Assembly: GCA_036365145.1 (NCBI GenBank)
Contig: JAEOAD010000026.1
Span: 5,170,001 to 5,234,000 of the forward strand
Source: Orientallactaga sibirica
Taxonomy: Eukaryota > Chordata > Mammalia > Rodentia > Dipodidae
Direction of reading: 5' to 3'
Length of the DNA: 64,000 nt
Position 1 is the first letter of the stretch. Every line of letters begins with the position of its first letter. Shown one piece after another: positions 10,567 to 21,589 of this stretch. The notes below the pieces were generated by a model. That model searched no databases, was not told where the DNA came from, and saw only the letters and a program-made list of their open reading frames with translations. Made by a program: the position numbers and the translations under genes.

Positions 10567-10809
10567 CTTTTTTTTTAAACTTTTTTATTTTTATTTATTT
10601 TGTTTGAGAGTGACAGGCAGACAGAGAAAGAGGCAGAGAAAGAGTGAGTGAATGGGTGCGCCAGGGCCTCCAGCCACTGCAAACGAACTCCACATGCATG
10701 CACCCCCTTGTGCATCTGGCTTACATGGGTCCTGGGGAATCGAGCCTCGAACTAGGGTCCTTAGGCTTCACAGGCAAGCACTTAACCGCTAAGCCATCTC
10801 TCCAGGCCC
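10567..10809 (-). repeat. Dip SINE, double-B-box subtype
   Basis: The B-box region reads gaatcgagcctcgaactagg on the plus strand, so two overlapping TCGA-centred motifs replace one. The shared aggcttcacaggcaagcact segment also marks this subtype. Confidence 0.9.
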
Positions 10810-12655
10810 TCTTCTTACCTAAACTAGAAAGAATGCTTTTAAATAAGCAAGCAACCTCATCTATTTCACCTCAGAAAGCATTTTTTGTTGTTGTTGTTGT
10901 TAACCTCCTGCTTCCCCCACCCCGAATTCGGCCTCTGCCTTTAAGTCTTAGCTGACCAGTTGGGGTTTATCAGCTTTGAAGTCCTAAGGTGCTATTTTAA
11001 TATTTTTCTTTCACATTGTAGGTTTCGAGACTGATTTAACTAGATTCTAGAGGGAGCTTACTTAACAGCATTCTTAAGAGCTCGGACAATCTTGAAAGAG
11101 TTAAACTCTAATTAGCTCATTCCTAAGGTATTTAATGCCCTTATTAAAACTCAACTGCTTGTTCACTTTTTTCTTTAGTGAATCAGATTTCTTGAGGAGC
11201 TGAACCCTCTCCTCAGATCACAGGCTCACATGTTGAAGCTGGCAGTGCTGGAGGCTAGTTCCTATCTGTGTGACAGCATTTTTAATTTAACAGGACCGCC
11301 TTTGATGTTCCCAAATATTTATAGGCAGCTTTAGATCATTTCAGTGTGTGCTTTCTCTTTCTCCTCATATTCTCTCTCTCTCTCAACTGGAGCAAGAATT
11401 CTTCTTCATGCAACAGCTTTCTTTTTATCCTTAGTTTATTTTTGTTTCCTTTGCAGCACTGGTGAAGGGTCTGGCTGCATTCACACACACCAGAGGCCAG
11501 CCCTTTTTGCCTCTCCGGTGAAGGCCACCTCTCTGTCTCATCTGGCCCACGTGAAATTGCTTACAGCACTTCTGTTGTCCCTTGACTTTCTTCTGTTTGT
11601 TCCTTGACCTTGTAGAAACCGAGTTCTTCTCTGATTTGGCTTGGGAATCTGCTTTCTGATACCCTAAAGGCTTTCAGACCAGTGTGGAGGCATGGCCAGT
11701 GCATGTGAAAGATGACCTGGCAGTGATGTCCTGCCCTGACTCCCCTGTTGTCTCGGCCCCCAGAAGTCCCGACTGTACATTAGCAGATAATGCTAGGCAG
11801 GAAGTTGAGGCAGAACTCCCTCCTGATCATTGCACGCTTGCTCCATTTAGCTCTGCTTGGCTTCTTGGCTAAAATACTAGAGAATAAAAGACTTACTCTC
11901 AAGGAGTAGGGAAAACAAGCTGCGGTACAGGTTTGTTAATACTAGTAAGAAAAAGAAGACGGAAACTTTGTACTAATCAAAACAAACGACAGAGCAGGGG
12001 ACGGGGGTTTGTCCAGCCTGGCCTCGGGTAAACACTCTGCTTGTGAAACAATCCAAGTTTTTGAACTCTTGGTCCCTGTTACTTACCTGGCCCCCAACAG
12101 GCAGAAGCCTGGGACGTTTCATGACTTCTTCCATCACTGCTGGCTCTGCCTGCTACTACATGGAAGCTTTTGGGGCTGAAGGTCACATAGGTGGTTGATG
12201 AAATGTTTGAATGAATGAATTCTCTGTTCAACACTGTCCTTGGGACTTTACACTGTTTGTGTCCCTAAATCTTCAGAAGGATTCTGAGTGATAAGAGGTT
12301 TCCTCCCTGTTTTTTTTTTTTTTTTTTTTTGGGGTGGGACCTTTGGAGTGCAGAGGTTGAGCACTGCTGATGAACGGAGAAGCTGGCTGGAGCAACTGCC
12401 TCACTGTAAGGTAGTGCGAGGCAGGTACAGCCAGTGGTGGTTGTCGGATCTCTCGCAGCTAAGAACTCTTCCCGTGTGGTGTGATCTGAGAGTTCTGAGC
12501 TGCAGGCTCTTGCCATGCAAGGGATCCAGGGCGAGCACAACCCTAGTGCTAGATAGGTGTCCTCAGCTAGGTCACCCAACCTCTCTGCACTTCAATTTCC
12601 TTGAAAAGATGGACCAGTGAGCTTGTTTTTCCAAAGAATTATGAAAAAAAATACA
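10810..12655. other. single-copy DNA, possible conserved noncoding block
   Basis: No gene seen. The stretch at about 10990-11345 is free of repeats and has unbroken AT-rich, motif-like sequence (ctctaattagctcatt, ccaaatatttatagg), the texture typical of conserved noncoding DNA. A short (GTT)n lies near 10890 and a T-run of about 22 at 12310. Confidence 0.35.
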
Positions 12656-13050
12656 TATTTTTGGTTTTTCTTTTTTTTTAAAAAAATTTATTTTATTTTA
12701 TTTATTTGCAAGCAGAGAGAGAGATAGAAGAGAGGCAGACAGAGAGAGAATGGGCACGCCAGGGCCTCTAGCTATGGCAAACGAACTCCAGATGCATGTG
12801 CCCCTTGTGCATCTGGCTTACGTGGGTCCTGGAGAATCGAACCAGGATCCTTTGGCTTCACAGGCAAATGCCTTAACTGCTAAGCCATCTCTCCAGCCCT
12901 ATTTTTGGTTTTTCGAGATAGGGTCTCGCTCTAGCCCAGGTTGACCTGGAATTCACTATGTAGTCTCAGAGTGGCCTTGAACTTCTGGTGATCCTCCTAT
13001 CTCTGCCTCCCTAGTGCTGGGATTAAAGGCGTGCACCACCACACCCGGCT
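12645..13050 (-). repeat. B1 SINE split by a Dip insertion in its tail
   Basis: B1 proper occupies about 12900-13050, and its tail piece lies left of the Dip copy. The whole is flanked by the 13-bp direct repeat caaagaattatga (12632-12644 and 13051-13063). Confidence 0.92.
12671..12899 (-). repeat. Dip SINE inside B1 tail
   Basis: Flanked by the 15-bp direct repeat tatttttggtttttc (12656-12670 and 12900-12914), which is B1 tail sequence. Confidence 0.93.
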
Positions 13051-13063
13051 CAAAGAATTATGA

Positions 13064-14047
13064 CTATTAAGTGAAACAATACGTTTGGGGTATACAGTAA
13101 ATGCTTATATATGCTAGCATTTGTGACTTGCTGCTACTGAATTGTCATTTTTAAATCATTCATCTCCGTGTGGGAAGACAGGTCAAATGGCCATTAGAAG
13201 ACAGCGAGGGGGATGTGACCAACGTGTGATTTGTTCATATAGTGAAGTTCATTAATAATAATAGTAATAAGAAAGAAGACAGTGTGGCAGATGTGACAAT
13301 GAGGTATGCTGGTGAGTAGCAGGGACCCAGGACAGAGCCACTGGCTAAAAGCTGTGCGTGTTCTCTCTCACAGGTGCTCTGCGGGTGTGCTCACCCAGTG
13401 CCAGGTGGAACATTGGAACACCCTGATTGTGTCCCCTCCCAATTTTCCCTTTCCCCTCTTAGGGGAATTTGAGCTGAAATGCTAATTGCCACCTGAAGAA
13501 AGATTTCCTGGGGTCACTTTGACTTAAAACCCAAGGTGCCAAATAGTACAGCCACACTGCAATTGAAGCTTTATCTTGTATAGCCTTGTGCTATCCTTCA
13601 ACTATTAATCTTATCTAATTTCCCCTAACTTTTCTGGTCTCTTCTATATGAAAACTTTACAGTCCTTGAGAATGTACTAGCAAGTTGCCAAGGGAGCAGG
13701 TGGTGACCGTCTTGCTCCGCATGGCGCCCAGATGGTGTCCGTGCTTCCCGTGGTTGATTCCATCAGGATTTGTTGATAAGATTTTGCTTTGATTTGGTTT
13801 TCCCACCTAGCACTTTGTTCAGCTTCCATTACTGCACTGCAGCACTGCAGCTTTTTTCTCTGTAGGCTTTCATTGGTGATATTGAAACACAAGTCCTCTT
13901 CTCTATACCCTCCACTCTTTGCAGGCAGTGGGGATGGTTGTGCAGTAAAGTTTTTTCACTCTCACAGCCCTGTTCCAGACTGGATGTCAGCATACTTGGA
14001 CATGTTCAGTCAATTGATAACTTAGTAGTTGACCTAGATTAAAAGAC
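13064..14047. other. single-copy DNA, no gene seen
   Basis: AT-moderate unique sequence without recognised features. Two frames of 71-78 codons overlap on opposite strands near 13.8 kb and look like chance. Confidence 0.5.
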
Positions 14048-14056
14048 ACCATTGAA

Positions 14057-14202
14057 GCTGGGCATGGTGGCGCAGGCCTCTAATCCCTGCACTCAGGGAG
14101 GCAGAGGTAGGAGAATCGCTGAGACTACATAGTGAATTCCAGGTCTGCCTGGGCTAGTTCAAGACCCTACCTTGAAAAACCAAAACCAAAACAAAACAAC
14201 CA
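14057..14202 (+). repeat. B1 SINE with target-site duplication
   Basis: Plus-strand B1 with an internal deletion (ggagaatcgctgagactaca lacks the gagttcgaggcc block) and a CAAAA-type tail. Flanked by accattgaa on both sides. Confidence 0.9.
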
Positions 14203-14348
14203 AACCATTGAAATGCAGTTGTTACTGTCTTTGTATACTTACATACCCAAAGAAACCTTTTCTGTAAAGTAGATTTAAGGTAATTTCTGTGTTTTTTCTT
14301 CCTGAGCTAGAGAACTTCCAGTGAGTTCTCTAAATACACTGTATAGGT

Positions 14349-14443
14349 CAGGCAGGCATGGTGGCATACACTCAAGCTCTTGGGTGGCTGAGGTAGGAGG
14401 ATCACTGAATTTGAGGCCATCCTAGCCTAGAGTGAGACCCTTA
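14349..14443 (+). repeat. old B1-related SINE fragment
   Basis: Head caggcaggcatggtggcata, then gctgaggtaggaggatcact, ending at gagtgagaccct. No tail remains. Confidence 0.75.
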
Positions 14444-14587
14444 AGTCAGTAATGTCAGGGAAATAACTTTGAAGTTGTGTCCTAGGAATCTTTTAGAGAG
14501 GATTTGTGGCCATCACTAGCCTCAACACTTGAGCAAAAGTAGTTCAAGCTGGTTGGATTAGCACTGGGGTCTGGATGCAGGTTTTCT

Positions 14588-14728
14588 TTCTTTTTTTGTT
14601 TTTCGAGTGGGGTCTCACTCTAGCCCAGGCTGACCTAGAACTCACTCTGTAGTCTCAGGCTGGCCTCAAACTCACCCGACCTTCCTTCCTGTGCTGGGAT
14701 TAAAGGCGTGGGCCACCACGCCTGGCTG
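14588..14728 (-). repeat. B1 SINE with target-site duplication
   Basis: Complete but with a small deletion in the centre. The 15-bp sequence ggatgcaggttttct occurs at both ends. Confidence 0.92.
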
Positions 14729-14903
14729 GATGCAGGTTTTCTGATGATACTTATAGAGCATCTCTTTATCATGAGGCTGATAAAAGTAGAACAGAAGTAA
14801 AGTCCTTTCTGTACTCTTCCTCCTCCAGGTTTAGCTGGATTGCTGGTGTTTCCGTCTGAAATGCAGCTCATGTAGCTTGTGTTTGCTAAAGAAAGAGGAA
14901 ACC

Positions 14904-15057
14904 AGCCGGGCATGGTGGAGCATGCCTTTAATCCCAGCACTTGGGAGGCAGAGGTAGGAGGATCGCCGAGAGTTCGAGGCCACCCTGAGACTACATAGTT
15001 AATTCCAGGTCAGCCTGGACCAGAGTGAGACCCTACCTCGCAAAACCAAAAAAAAAG
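14904..15057 (+). repeat. B1 SINE with target-site duplication
   Basis: Well-preserved plus-strand B1. It is flanked by aagaggaaacc, indicating a comparatively recent insertion. Confidence 0.93.
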
Positions 15058-15227
15058 AGGAAACCTACACTGATAATGGTGATAGAACCTGTGCTTTTTC
15101 CATTTCTGTTATTTTTAAAATTTTAAATTAAAAATTTCTTTTATAATTTCATACATGTATATATAAAGTATTTTGATTTTTTAAAAAACTCTCATTGCTC
15201 TCTTCCACTTCCCATTAAGGTTCCCCC

Positions 15228-15417
15228 CCCTCCATTTGAGTGAGCAAGAGAGAAAATGAGAATGGGTACACCATGGACTCCAGCCACTGCAAATGAACTC
15301 CAGACGCATACATGCACCACTTTGTACATCTGGCTTTACCTGGGTACTGGGGAATTGAACCTGGGTCTTCGGGCTTTGCAGGCAAGTGCCTTAACCACTA
15401 AGCCATCTCTCCAGCCC
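15228..15417 (-). repeat. Dip SINE
   Basis: Lacks most of the (TTTA)n tail; a C-run replaces it at the left edge. Head complement ccatctctccagcccc is intact. Confidence 0.88.
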
Positions 15418-16137
15418 CTGTCAAGGTTCTTAAAATGAGTCATTAGATTTGCCTGCATGGAGAGCAAAGATGAAGCTGACTAGTAGAAACCACTGGTCCC
15501 CTAGTGAGGGCCTAGTGTCTCACTTGGGACTTCTGGGCATACTGGGTAGAGACACTTTTTTTTTTTCATTTTTGAACTACTTTTCAAGTCTTTCTTGGTC
15601 ATAGCACTTTGTTGTCGCCTGTGGGAAACATGCTAGAGCCAGCAGCTTTGAAGCCTGGACCCTTCTTGAAGGGCCTTGTGTAGGGCTCATTTACCAACCC
15701 TGCCATGGGTGGTGCTTCTTTTAGCAGGGTGATTTTTCACAGGAAATCATCAACCAAGCCTTGCCCTTGCAGGCGTAGAATGATTGTGCATATCACGCTC
15801 ATGTGCCAGAGATGTACTTCATCCAGTGAAGGGAGCAGCCTTGCGTAGCCTGTGTGTTTTCCCCATTTATACAGTGGTTTGAAACCTGACTGGTAGCTGA
15901 GAGTTTCAGTTTGCCCATTAGGTTTTAGACTGAAAAGAAAGCCTAACAACTTTCTCCCTGAGGATGAGGGCAGCCCTGGCCTCCTCCTCATGGCCTGCTG
16001 ACAAACTGAGGCTGTCTGCAGCTTGCATGTTTCAAGGTGTGTGTAGCCTTGCTCTGCTCTGCTGTTCTGAGTTCTAGCTCTACTGACCTCTTTTTTGGAG
16101 AGGGTTGGTAGATGTAGGACTTACCTTTTCTCTTGCT
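15418..16137. other. single-copy DNA, no gene seen
   Basis: A minus-strand frame of 84 codons near 15.74-15.99 kb has no family resemblance. No repeats are visible. Confidence 0.5.
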
Positions 16138-16327
16138 CTCTTTTTGTTTTTTCGAGGTAGGGTCTCACTCTAGCTTGGGCTGACCTGGAATTCACTATGT
16201 AGTCTCAGGGTGGCCTCAAACTAAGGGTGGCCTCGAACTCACGGCGATCCTCCTACCTCTGCCTCCCGATCCTCCTACCTCTGCCTCCTGAGTGCTGGGA
16301 TTAAAGGCATGCGCCATCACACCCAGC
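16138..16327 (-). repeat. B1 SINE with two internal tandem duplications
   Basis: Two short blocks are doubled in place: 'gggtggcctcraact' and 'cctcctacctctgcctcc' with the bases joining them. This lengthens the copy by about 35 bases. Confidence 0.9.
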
Positions 16328-17305
16328 TCTTTTTTCTCTTTTGAACAATGCTCTCAGAGTCATGGCTGTCCTCCTCTTGGTTATCTGCTGGGGTAGACTT
16401 CTGGGTCAGTGGGAAGGGCAGGATGTGTCCATGAGATGGTGATGTGTACACACATGGTTGAGTGTCACATGCCAGGCCCAAGAGATAGTGCCTAGAAGTC
16501 AGAGCAGGGTCCTGGGCTGGGCCCAGCTGGATTCTTAAGACCAGTGCTTGGGTTCCCCATGATGCTCCTGCCTTTGTGGGGTCCCAGGCCAGGCTGGCAT
16601 TCAGTAGGGTTTATACTAGCTCTGTAAACTGGAAAGTCACCTGTTAGGAAATGTGCTCATGGAAGAGTGTGGACAAAGGAAAGGCCAGTGAGGCACGGGC
16701 ATCTGGAGGTCTGACCTGCTTCCTGGCCTGTCATGAAGCTGGACCTGCAGGGACCCAGCTTCTGTGAGCCTATAGATGTAGGGAGCAGGGAGCAAGTTCT
16801 CAGAAAGGTGAGAGGCGGGAATGAATGGAGAGAATCCCTGAACTGGGTGTGGGGGGCACATAGCTTCAGAGGGCACGGGTGGATGGTTTTGAATGCCAGG
16901 GAGAGGTGTTTGACTTCTGTCTTGGAGACCAGAGGCTCTCACAGCTAGAATGCAGATGGCATCTGTGTGCCCAGCTGGATCTTTTGATGACACAAACCTC
17001 CCTCCTGTCCCCATGTTCTCCAGTTTACAGTTGAAACCGTCACTGTGCAGCAGCCGGGGACTCACATGAGGGCCATTCCCAGCAGTCGCTGCTCTCAGGA
17101 AAACAGCTGCAATGACAGGGAGTGATGTTCTTTTGACAGCCTTGCATTCACTTTATTAAAGATAAACAAATCACATGCCAGCTTTGGCCTTCAGTGTTCG
17201 TAGTAACAAATTGCTCTTGACTGTACACTCCATCATTCACGACACATTGGGGGAAAATTGCTGTTGTGGCATTTGACCTTGGTTAGCACTTTTTTCCTGA
17301 GGTTT

Positions 17306-17308
<3 letters not shown>
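16328..17308. other. single-copy DNA, no gene seen
   Basis: GC-richer unique stretch. A 142-codon minus-strand frame at 16637-17065 overlaps a 71-codon plus-strand frame. Neither has a recognised domain or splice context, so I do not call a gene. Confidence 0.45.
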
Positions 17309-17379
<71 letters not shown>

Positions 17380-17380
17380 T
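17309..17380. repeat. (CT)n(GT)n compound microsatellite
   Basis: About 17 CT units pass directly into about 18 GT units. Confidence 0.97.
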
Positions 17381-18043
17381 ATCAGAATTCTGTAGTGACT
17401 TCTGGGAAGTAATGCATCAGCCACCTTTCAAGTTCTGCCCCTCACCCTTCAGCTTGGCTGTCTGTTGACTGGCTTGAGCTATAGCAAGGAGGCGCCCTCC
17501 TCATCCGGAGCTAGGTCCCTTAGGATTAGGCAATGGAGTGATTGGCTGGTTTGCACATTTTTCTGGTTATTGATGGGCCTTACTGTGGCTTCTCCCAAAT
17601 GAATGAGGAATATATTTTTCTAAATCCAGCCAGGGAGCCAAATGAGCCACACTGGGATCAACTCTGTTTGTTTACAAATTATGTAAGAGAAGGGCCCGGC
17701 CATTACATTTTTTTCTGAGCCAGAATTCTACCCCTCTTCAAAGTTGTAATCAAACTAAACAAACACTTTTTCCACAGGAACACACTCCCTGCCAGAGAAA
17801 CGGGAGCAGATGCTCCTGGGAGGCCTTCAGCAACTTTGGAATGTTTAGAGTAGAAATATGTAACCAAGGTGAAGTTGTTCCAGAAACATTGCTTGCTCTA
17901 GCCAGAACCAAAGCACGTGTCAGCTTTTTTATTTAGGGCAAGAGGTGCAGAAGAACTGGGCCAGTCTGGCGGAATTTCTTTAGAATTTTGTAATTTTGGG
18001 TTTTCGTCTTCCCCTGCTTCTCGTAGTATTAGCTTCTTGTGAC
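17381..18043. other. single-copy DNA, possible conserved noncoding block
   Basis: Repeat-free. The interval around 17600-17960 has unbroken mixed sequence containing tgtttacaaattatgtaa, a forkhead-like TGTTTAC motif. No coding features are seen. Confidence 0.3.
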
Positions 18044-18045
18044 AT

Positions 18046-18092
<47 letters not shown>
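18044..18092. repeat. (TTTA)n microsatellite
   Basis: About twelve TTTA units with no SINE body attached. Confidence 0.95.
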
Positions 18093-18093
<1 letters not shown>

Positions 18094-18685
18094 ATTTGAT
18101 CTCAGCTCTTGTTCCTGCTGGATTACAGCTGGGGATTCAAGAGCCCTCCTAACTTCTGTCGCTGGGAAAGGTGTCATCTGTAGATCAAGCACTCCAGGGG
18201 AGGGAGGCAAGCTTGCCTTGTCTTTTTTGGTGTCCCAGCAAGTCTGGGAGACTTGGTGCTCCTCAGTTCTGGGCACAGGCAAAGGCCTTGAAACTCAGGG
18301 ACACAGTTTTCTACCTCTTGCTGGTTTGAGTCTTCACTGAGTGGCTTCATTTGTCTTGGGACCATTGTGAATTTTCAGGACATCAGGCATACCTGTACTA
18401 AAATAGATGCATGTATTCTATCTGAGGTGTGCCCACTGTGAGCTTTTCTAAGGCACTTTGGAAAGGACATGAGCACTGTAGTGCACTCATCAAGTGCACA
18501 GACCTGGAAGTGCACACCCTTCACTGAGTCCAGCACCTCCAGGTTGCACAGTGAGTGAACTTTGCCCTCATTTGCTCTTAGAGATTTAAACTGCATGGTA
18601 GTGAATTAATGGCTCCAAGAAATCCTACTGGAGAGAATGTTTTATTCTATTTAACCTGGCACCACGTAAATATACTTCATCACAA
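18093..18685. other. single-copy DNA, no gene seen
   Basis: Unique sequence with short overlapping frames on both strands that do not resemble known proteins. Confidence 0.45.
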
Positions 18686-18838
18686 AACTTTTTTTTTTTT
18701 TTTTTTTTTTGGTTAGGGTCTTGCCCGGGCTGACCTGGAATTCACTATGTAGTCTCAGGGTGGCCTTGAACTCATGGTGATCCTCTTACCTCTGCCTCCC
18801 GAGTGATGGGATTAAAGACATGCACCACCACGCCTGGC
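18686..18838 (-). repeat. B1 SINE
   Basis: T24 tail complement and a complete B1 with a short deletion before gcccgggctgacc. Confidence 0.92.
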
Positions 18839-18866
18839 ACACAGAACTACAGAACTACTTTTATTT

Positions 18867-18886
18867 ATGATCCATCTCTCTAGCCC
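18867..18886 (-). mobile_element. 20-bp Dip SINE head fragment with target-site duplication
   Basis: Twenty bases (atgatccatctctctagccc) equal the reverse complement of the first 15 bases of Dip plus five extra bases. They sit between two copies of agaactacttttattt (18851-18866 and 18888-18903). No tail or body is present. This looks like an independent, severely 3'-truncated insertion and not the remnant of a longer copy. Confidence 0.7.
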
Positions 18887-18903
18887 CAGAACTACTTTTA
18901 TTT

Positions 18904-19643
18904 CGAGGACCTGAGGGACTGGGAAAGGTTGTGTTCTGGGTACTCATTATATAGGCTGGTTTAGGATCTGTATTTGCTCCATTGGTGTCCTTTTGGACCA
19001 AGATCATGTTCATAGGTCCTGGGATATAGTCACCACCAGCTTGAATTTTAACTATGATAGGAGTATTTCTTTTATTTCAGCTTAGTAGATTTACAGTCTT
19101 GCTGAATGATGGTGTGTAGAGAGTTGTAATATAAAAGAACTAATGAAAAGTGTCAGTGAAGAGTTTACTTTTATTGGGAAGGAAAGTCACAGAGAGTAAT
19201 ACTGTGTAAGTGCATGTTGAAGAGCCCCAAAGCGAGCTCATTCCCAGCTCCAAGTGGCTTTTCTTGTGACGTTTTGGGGCAGTAAGAACATCCTTTATTT
19301 TGACTTGATTTGGTAAGCTGTTTTCACATTAATGTCATTTATGGTAAGCCTTCTGGTAGGAGATCACTTCGGTTGACACTCAGGTCTCACTCTGTTGGGT
19401 TAACATCCTGGATTTGGGGTGGCCGTGCTCCCCAGCTTTTCTCTTAGGCTCTGAGTTTGCCTGTCTGCTTTTGAGAGCCTGTTGCCTTGGAGGTGCTGGG
19501 CTGAGTGAATGGATGGATATGCGCTTCCAGGTCTGTGTGCCTTGATGAATGTACGAAAATAGGAATGGGTATGATGTGATTTCGACTGCATCAGGTGATG
19601 CTGTTCCTACTGCATACCATATTTCATAGTGTTCACCTTGGCT
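18904..19643. other. single-copy DNA, no gene seen
   Basis: AT-moderate unique sequence without features. Confidence 0.5.
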
Positions 19644-19645
19644 TT

Positions 19646-19815
19646 TATTTATTTATTTATTTTTTGTTTTTCGAGGTAGGGTCTCGCTCTAGCCCAGGCT
19701 GACCTGGAATTCACTATGTAGTCTCAGGGTGGCCTCGAACTCATGGCGATCCTCCTACCTCTGCCCCCCGCCCCCCAAGTGCTAGGATTAAAGGCATGCA
19801 CCACCACGCCCGGCT
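19646..19815 (-). repeat. B1 SINE
   Basis: Complete; a small C-rich expansion occurs at tctgccccccgcccccca. Imperfect direct repeat cac(c/t)ttggctttt at both ends. Confidence 0.92.
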
Positions 19816-19929
19816 CACTTTGGCTTTTTAAATTAAAAAAAAAAAACTTTTAAATAGAGTTGACCTACTTGATGGTTATCACGAGCAACTGAACTCTTCC
19901 CTGGGAAACCAGCCTTTTGCCTCAGCAGC

Positions 19930-20115
19930 TTTTTTTCTTTTCTTTTTTCCTTTCCCTTTTCTTTTTTTTTAGTTTTTTTGAGGTAGAGTCTCGCTCTAGC
20001 CCAGGCTGACCTGGAATTCACTACGTAGTCCCAGGGTGGCCTCGAACTCACGGCGATCCTTCTACCTCTGCCTCCTGAGTGCTGGTATTAAAGGCATGCA
20101 CTACCACTCCTGGCT
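19930..20115 (-). repeat. B1 SINE with pyrimidine-rich tail
   Basis: The tail complement has mutated to a mixed T/C run of about 45 bases. The B1 body is complete. Confidence 0.92.
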
Positions 20116-20116
20116 T

Positions 20117-20190
20117 CCATCTTTCTTTAGACAGGGTACCATGTAGTCTAGGCAGGCCTCTAACTTGCTAATGTAGCTGAGGGATGAGGA
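20117..20190 (-). repeat. old B1-related fragment
   Basis: Short match to the B1 3' half (gacagggtaccatgtagtct), heavily diverged. Confidence 0.45.
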
Positions 20191-20249
20191 TACCTCAGCA
20201 GTTTTTGATGAGGTCCCAGACCCTGCTCTTGCATTAAGAGTGGGGCTTA

Positions 20250-20429
20250 GGGCTGGAGGGATGGCTCAGCAGTTAAGGCATTTGCCTGCAAAGCCAAAGG
20301 ACCCAGGTTTGATTTCCCCATGACCCACATTAGCCAGATGCGCAAGGGGGTGCATGCATCTGGAGTTCATTTGCAGCGGCTGGAGGCCCTGGCACTCCCA
20401 TTCCCCCCCCACCCCCGTTCTCTGCCAAA

Positions 20430-20472
<43 letters not shown>

Positions 20473-20484
20473 ATGTTAAAAAAA
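20250..20484 (+). repeat. Dip SINE with target-site duplication
   Basis: Complete plus-strand copy with about 13 AAAT units. Flanked by aagagtgg(g/t)gcttag, 14 of 15 bases identical. Confidence 0.94.
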
Positions 20485-20524
20485 AAGAGTGGTGCTTAGT
20501 TCTCTTCTGGGTGTTGTTCCTCCT

Positions 20525-20681
20525 ACCTATTTAATTTTTTTTTTTGTTTTTTTCAAGGTAGGGTCTCACTGTGGCCCAGGCTGACTTGGAATTCACTCTA
20601 TATTCTCAGGGTGGCCTTGAACTCACAGAGATCCTCCCACCTCTGCCTTCCAAGTGCTGAGATTAAAGGTGTGTGCCTAGC
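20525..20681 (-). repeat. B1 SINE
   Basis: Complete apart from the very head (gtgtgtgcctagct). Confidence 0.9.
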
Positions 20682-20889
20682 TTTTTTTTTTAATGCGAGA
20701 AATACTGAGATTGGCCAGGGCCTCCAACCACTGCAGAGGAACTCCAGACACATGTGCCTCCTTGTGCACCACCTTGTGTGTGCATGTGTGATTTTATGTT
20801 CCTGGCTTACGTGGGTTCTGGGGAGTCAAACCTAAGTTCTCAGGCTTCGCAAGCAAGTGCCTTAACCACTAAGCTTTCTCTCTAGCCCC
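20682..20889 (-). repeat. Dip SINE, diverged
   Basis: Lacks the GA-rich stretch. A small insertion (caccttgtgtgtgcatgtgt) sits in the body. Head complement is ctttctctctagcccc. Confidence 0.85.
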
Positions 20890-20917
20890 CTCCTCCCTAT
20901 TTTTTTCTCCCTAATGT

Positions 20918-21140
20918 TTTTATTTTTTATTTTTATTGATTGATTTATTTGACAGAAAGAGGGAGGGAGGGAGAGAGAGAGAGAGAGAATGGGTGTGCCA
21001 GGGCCTCCAGCCACTGCAAATGAACTCCAGACACATGCATCCCCTTGTGCATCTGGCTAACGTGGGTCCTGGAGAATCAAACCTTGGTCCTTTGGCTTTG
21101 CAGGCAAACACCTTAACCGCTAAGCCATCTTTTCCCCGGC
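20918..21140 (-). repeat. Dip SINE
   Basis: Complete except that the head is altered (aagccatcttttccccgg). Confidence 0.92.
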
Positions 21141-21142
21141 TA

Positions 21143-21355
21143 TAATTTTTGAGACTAGATCTCTTGTATCCCAGGCTGGTCTTGAACTTATTACACAGCT
21201 GAAAATGACCTTGAACTTTTGTCTCTGGTTACATCTCCTGAGTTCTGGGATCACAGGCATGCAACATCACACCTGGTTTATGCAGTGCTGGGGATTGAAC
21301 GTAAGGCTTTGCATGCTAGACAAGCCACTTTACCAAATGAGGCACATCTCCACTC
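21143..21355 (-). repeat. B4-like SINE (ID + B1)
   Basis: Plus-strand order is an old B1 complement followed by an ID complement (agtgctggggattgaac to gaggcacatctccactcc). On the minus strand this is ID first and then B1, which is the arrangement of B4 elements. Confidence 0.75.
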
Positions 21356-21366
21356 CACCATATCAT

Positions 21367-21577
21367 TTTTAAAAAATTTATTTATTTGTGGAAGAGAGAG
21401 GGAAGGAGGGAGGAAGAAGGAAATAGGCACACCAGGTATTCTTGCTGCTGCAAATAAACTCCAGATGCATGTATCAGTTTGTGCATCTGGCTTTATGTGG
21501 ATACTGGGGAACCAAACCCAGGCTGGTAGGCTTTGAAAGCAAGCTCCTTTAACTACTTAGCCATCTCCCCAGTCCTT
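21367..21577 (-). repeat. Dip SINE, old
   Basis: Diverged copy (gcatctggctttatgtggat, gccatctccccagtcc). Confidence 0.88.
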
Positions 21578-21589
21578 TCACCACAACAA

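Noticed and set aside
16637..17065. 142-codon minus-strand frame
   Set aside because: Overlaps another frame on the plus strand and shows no family motif; GC-rich sequence lowers the stop-codon rate.
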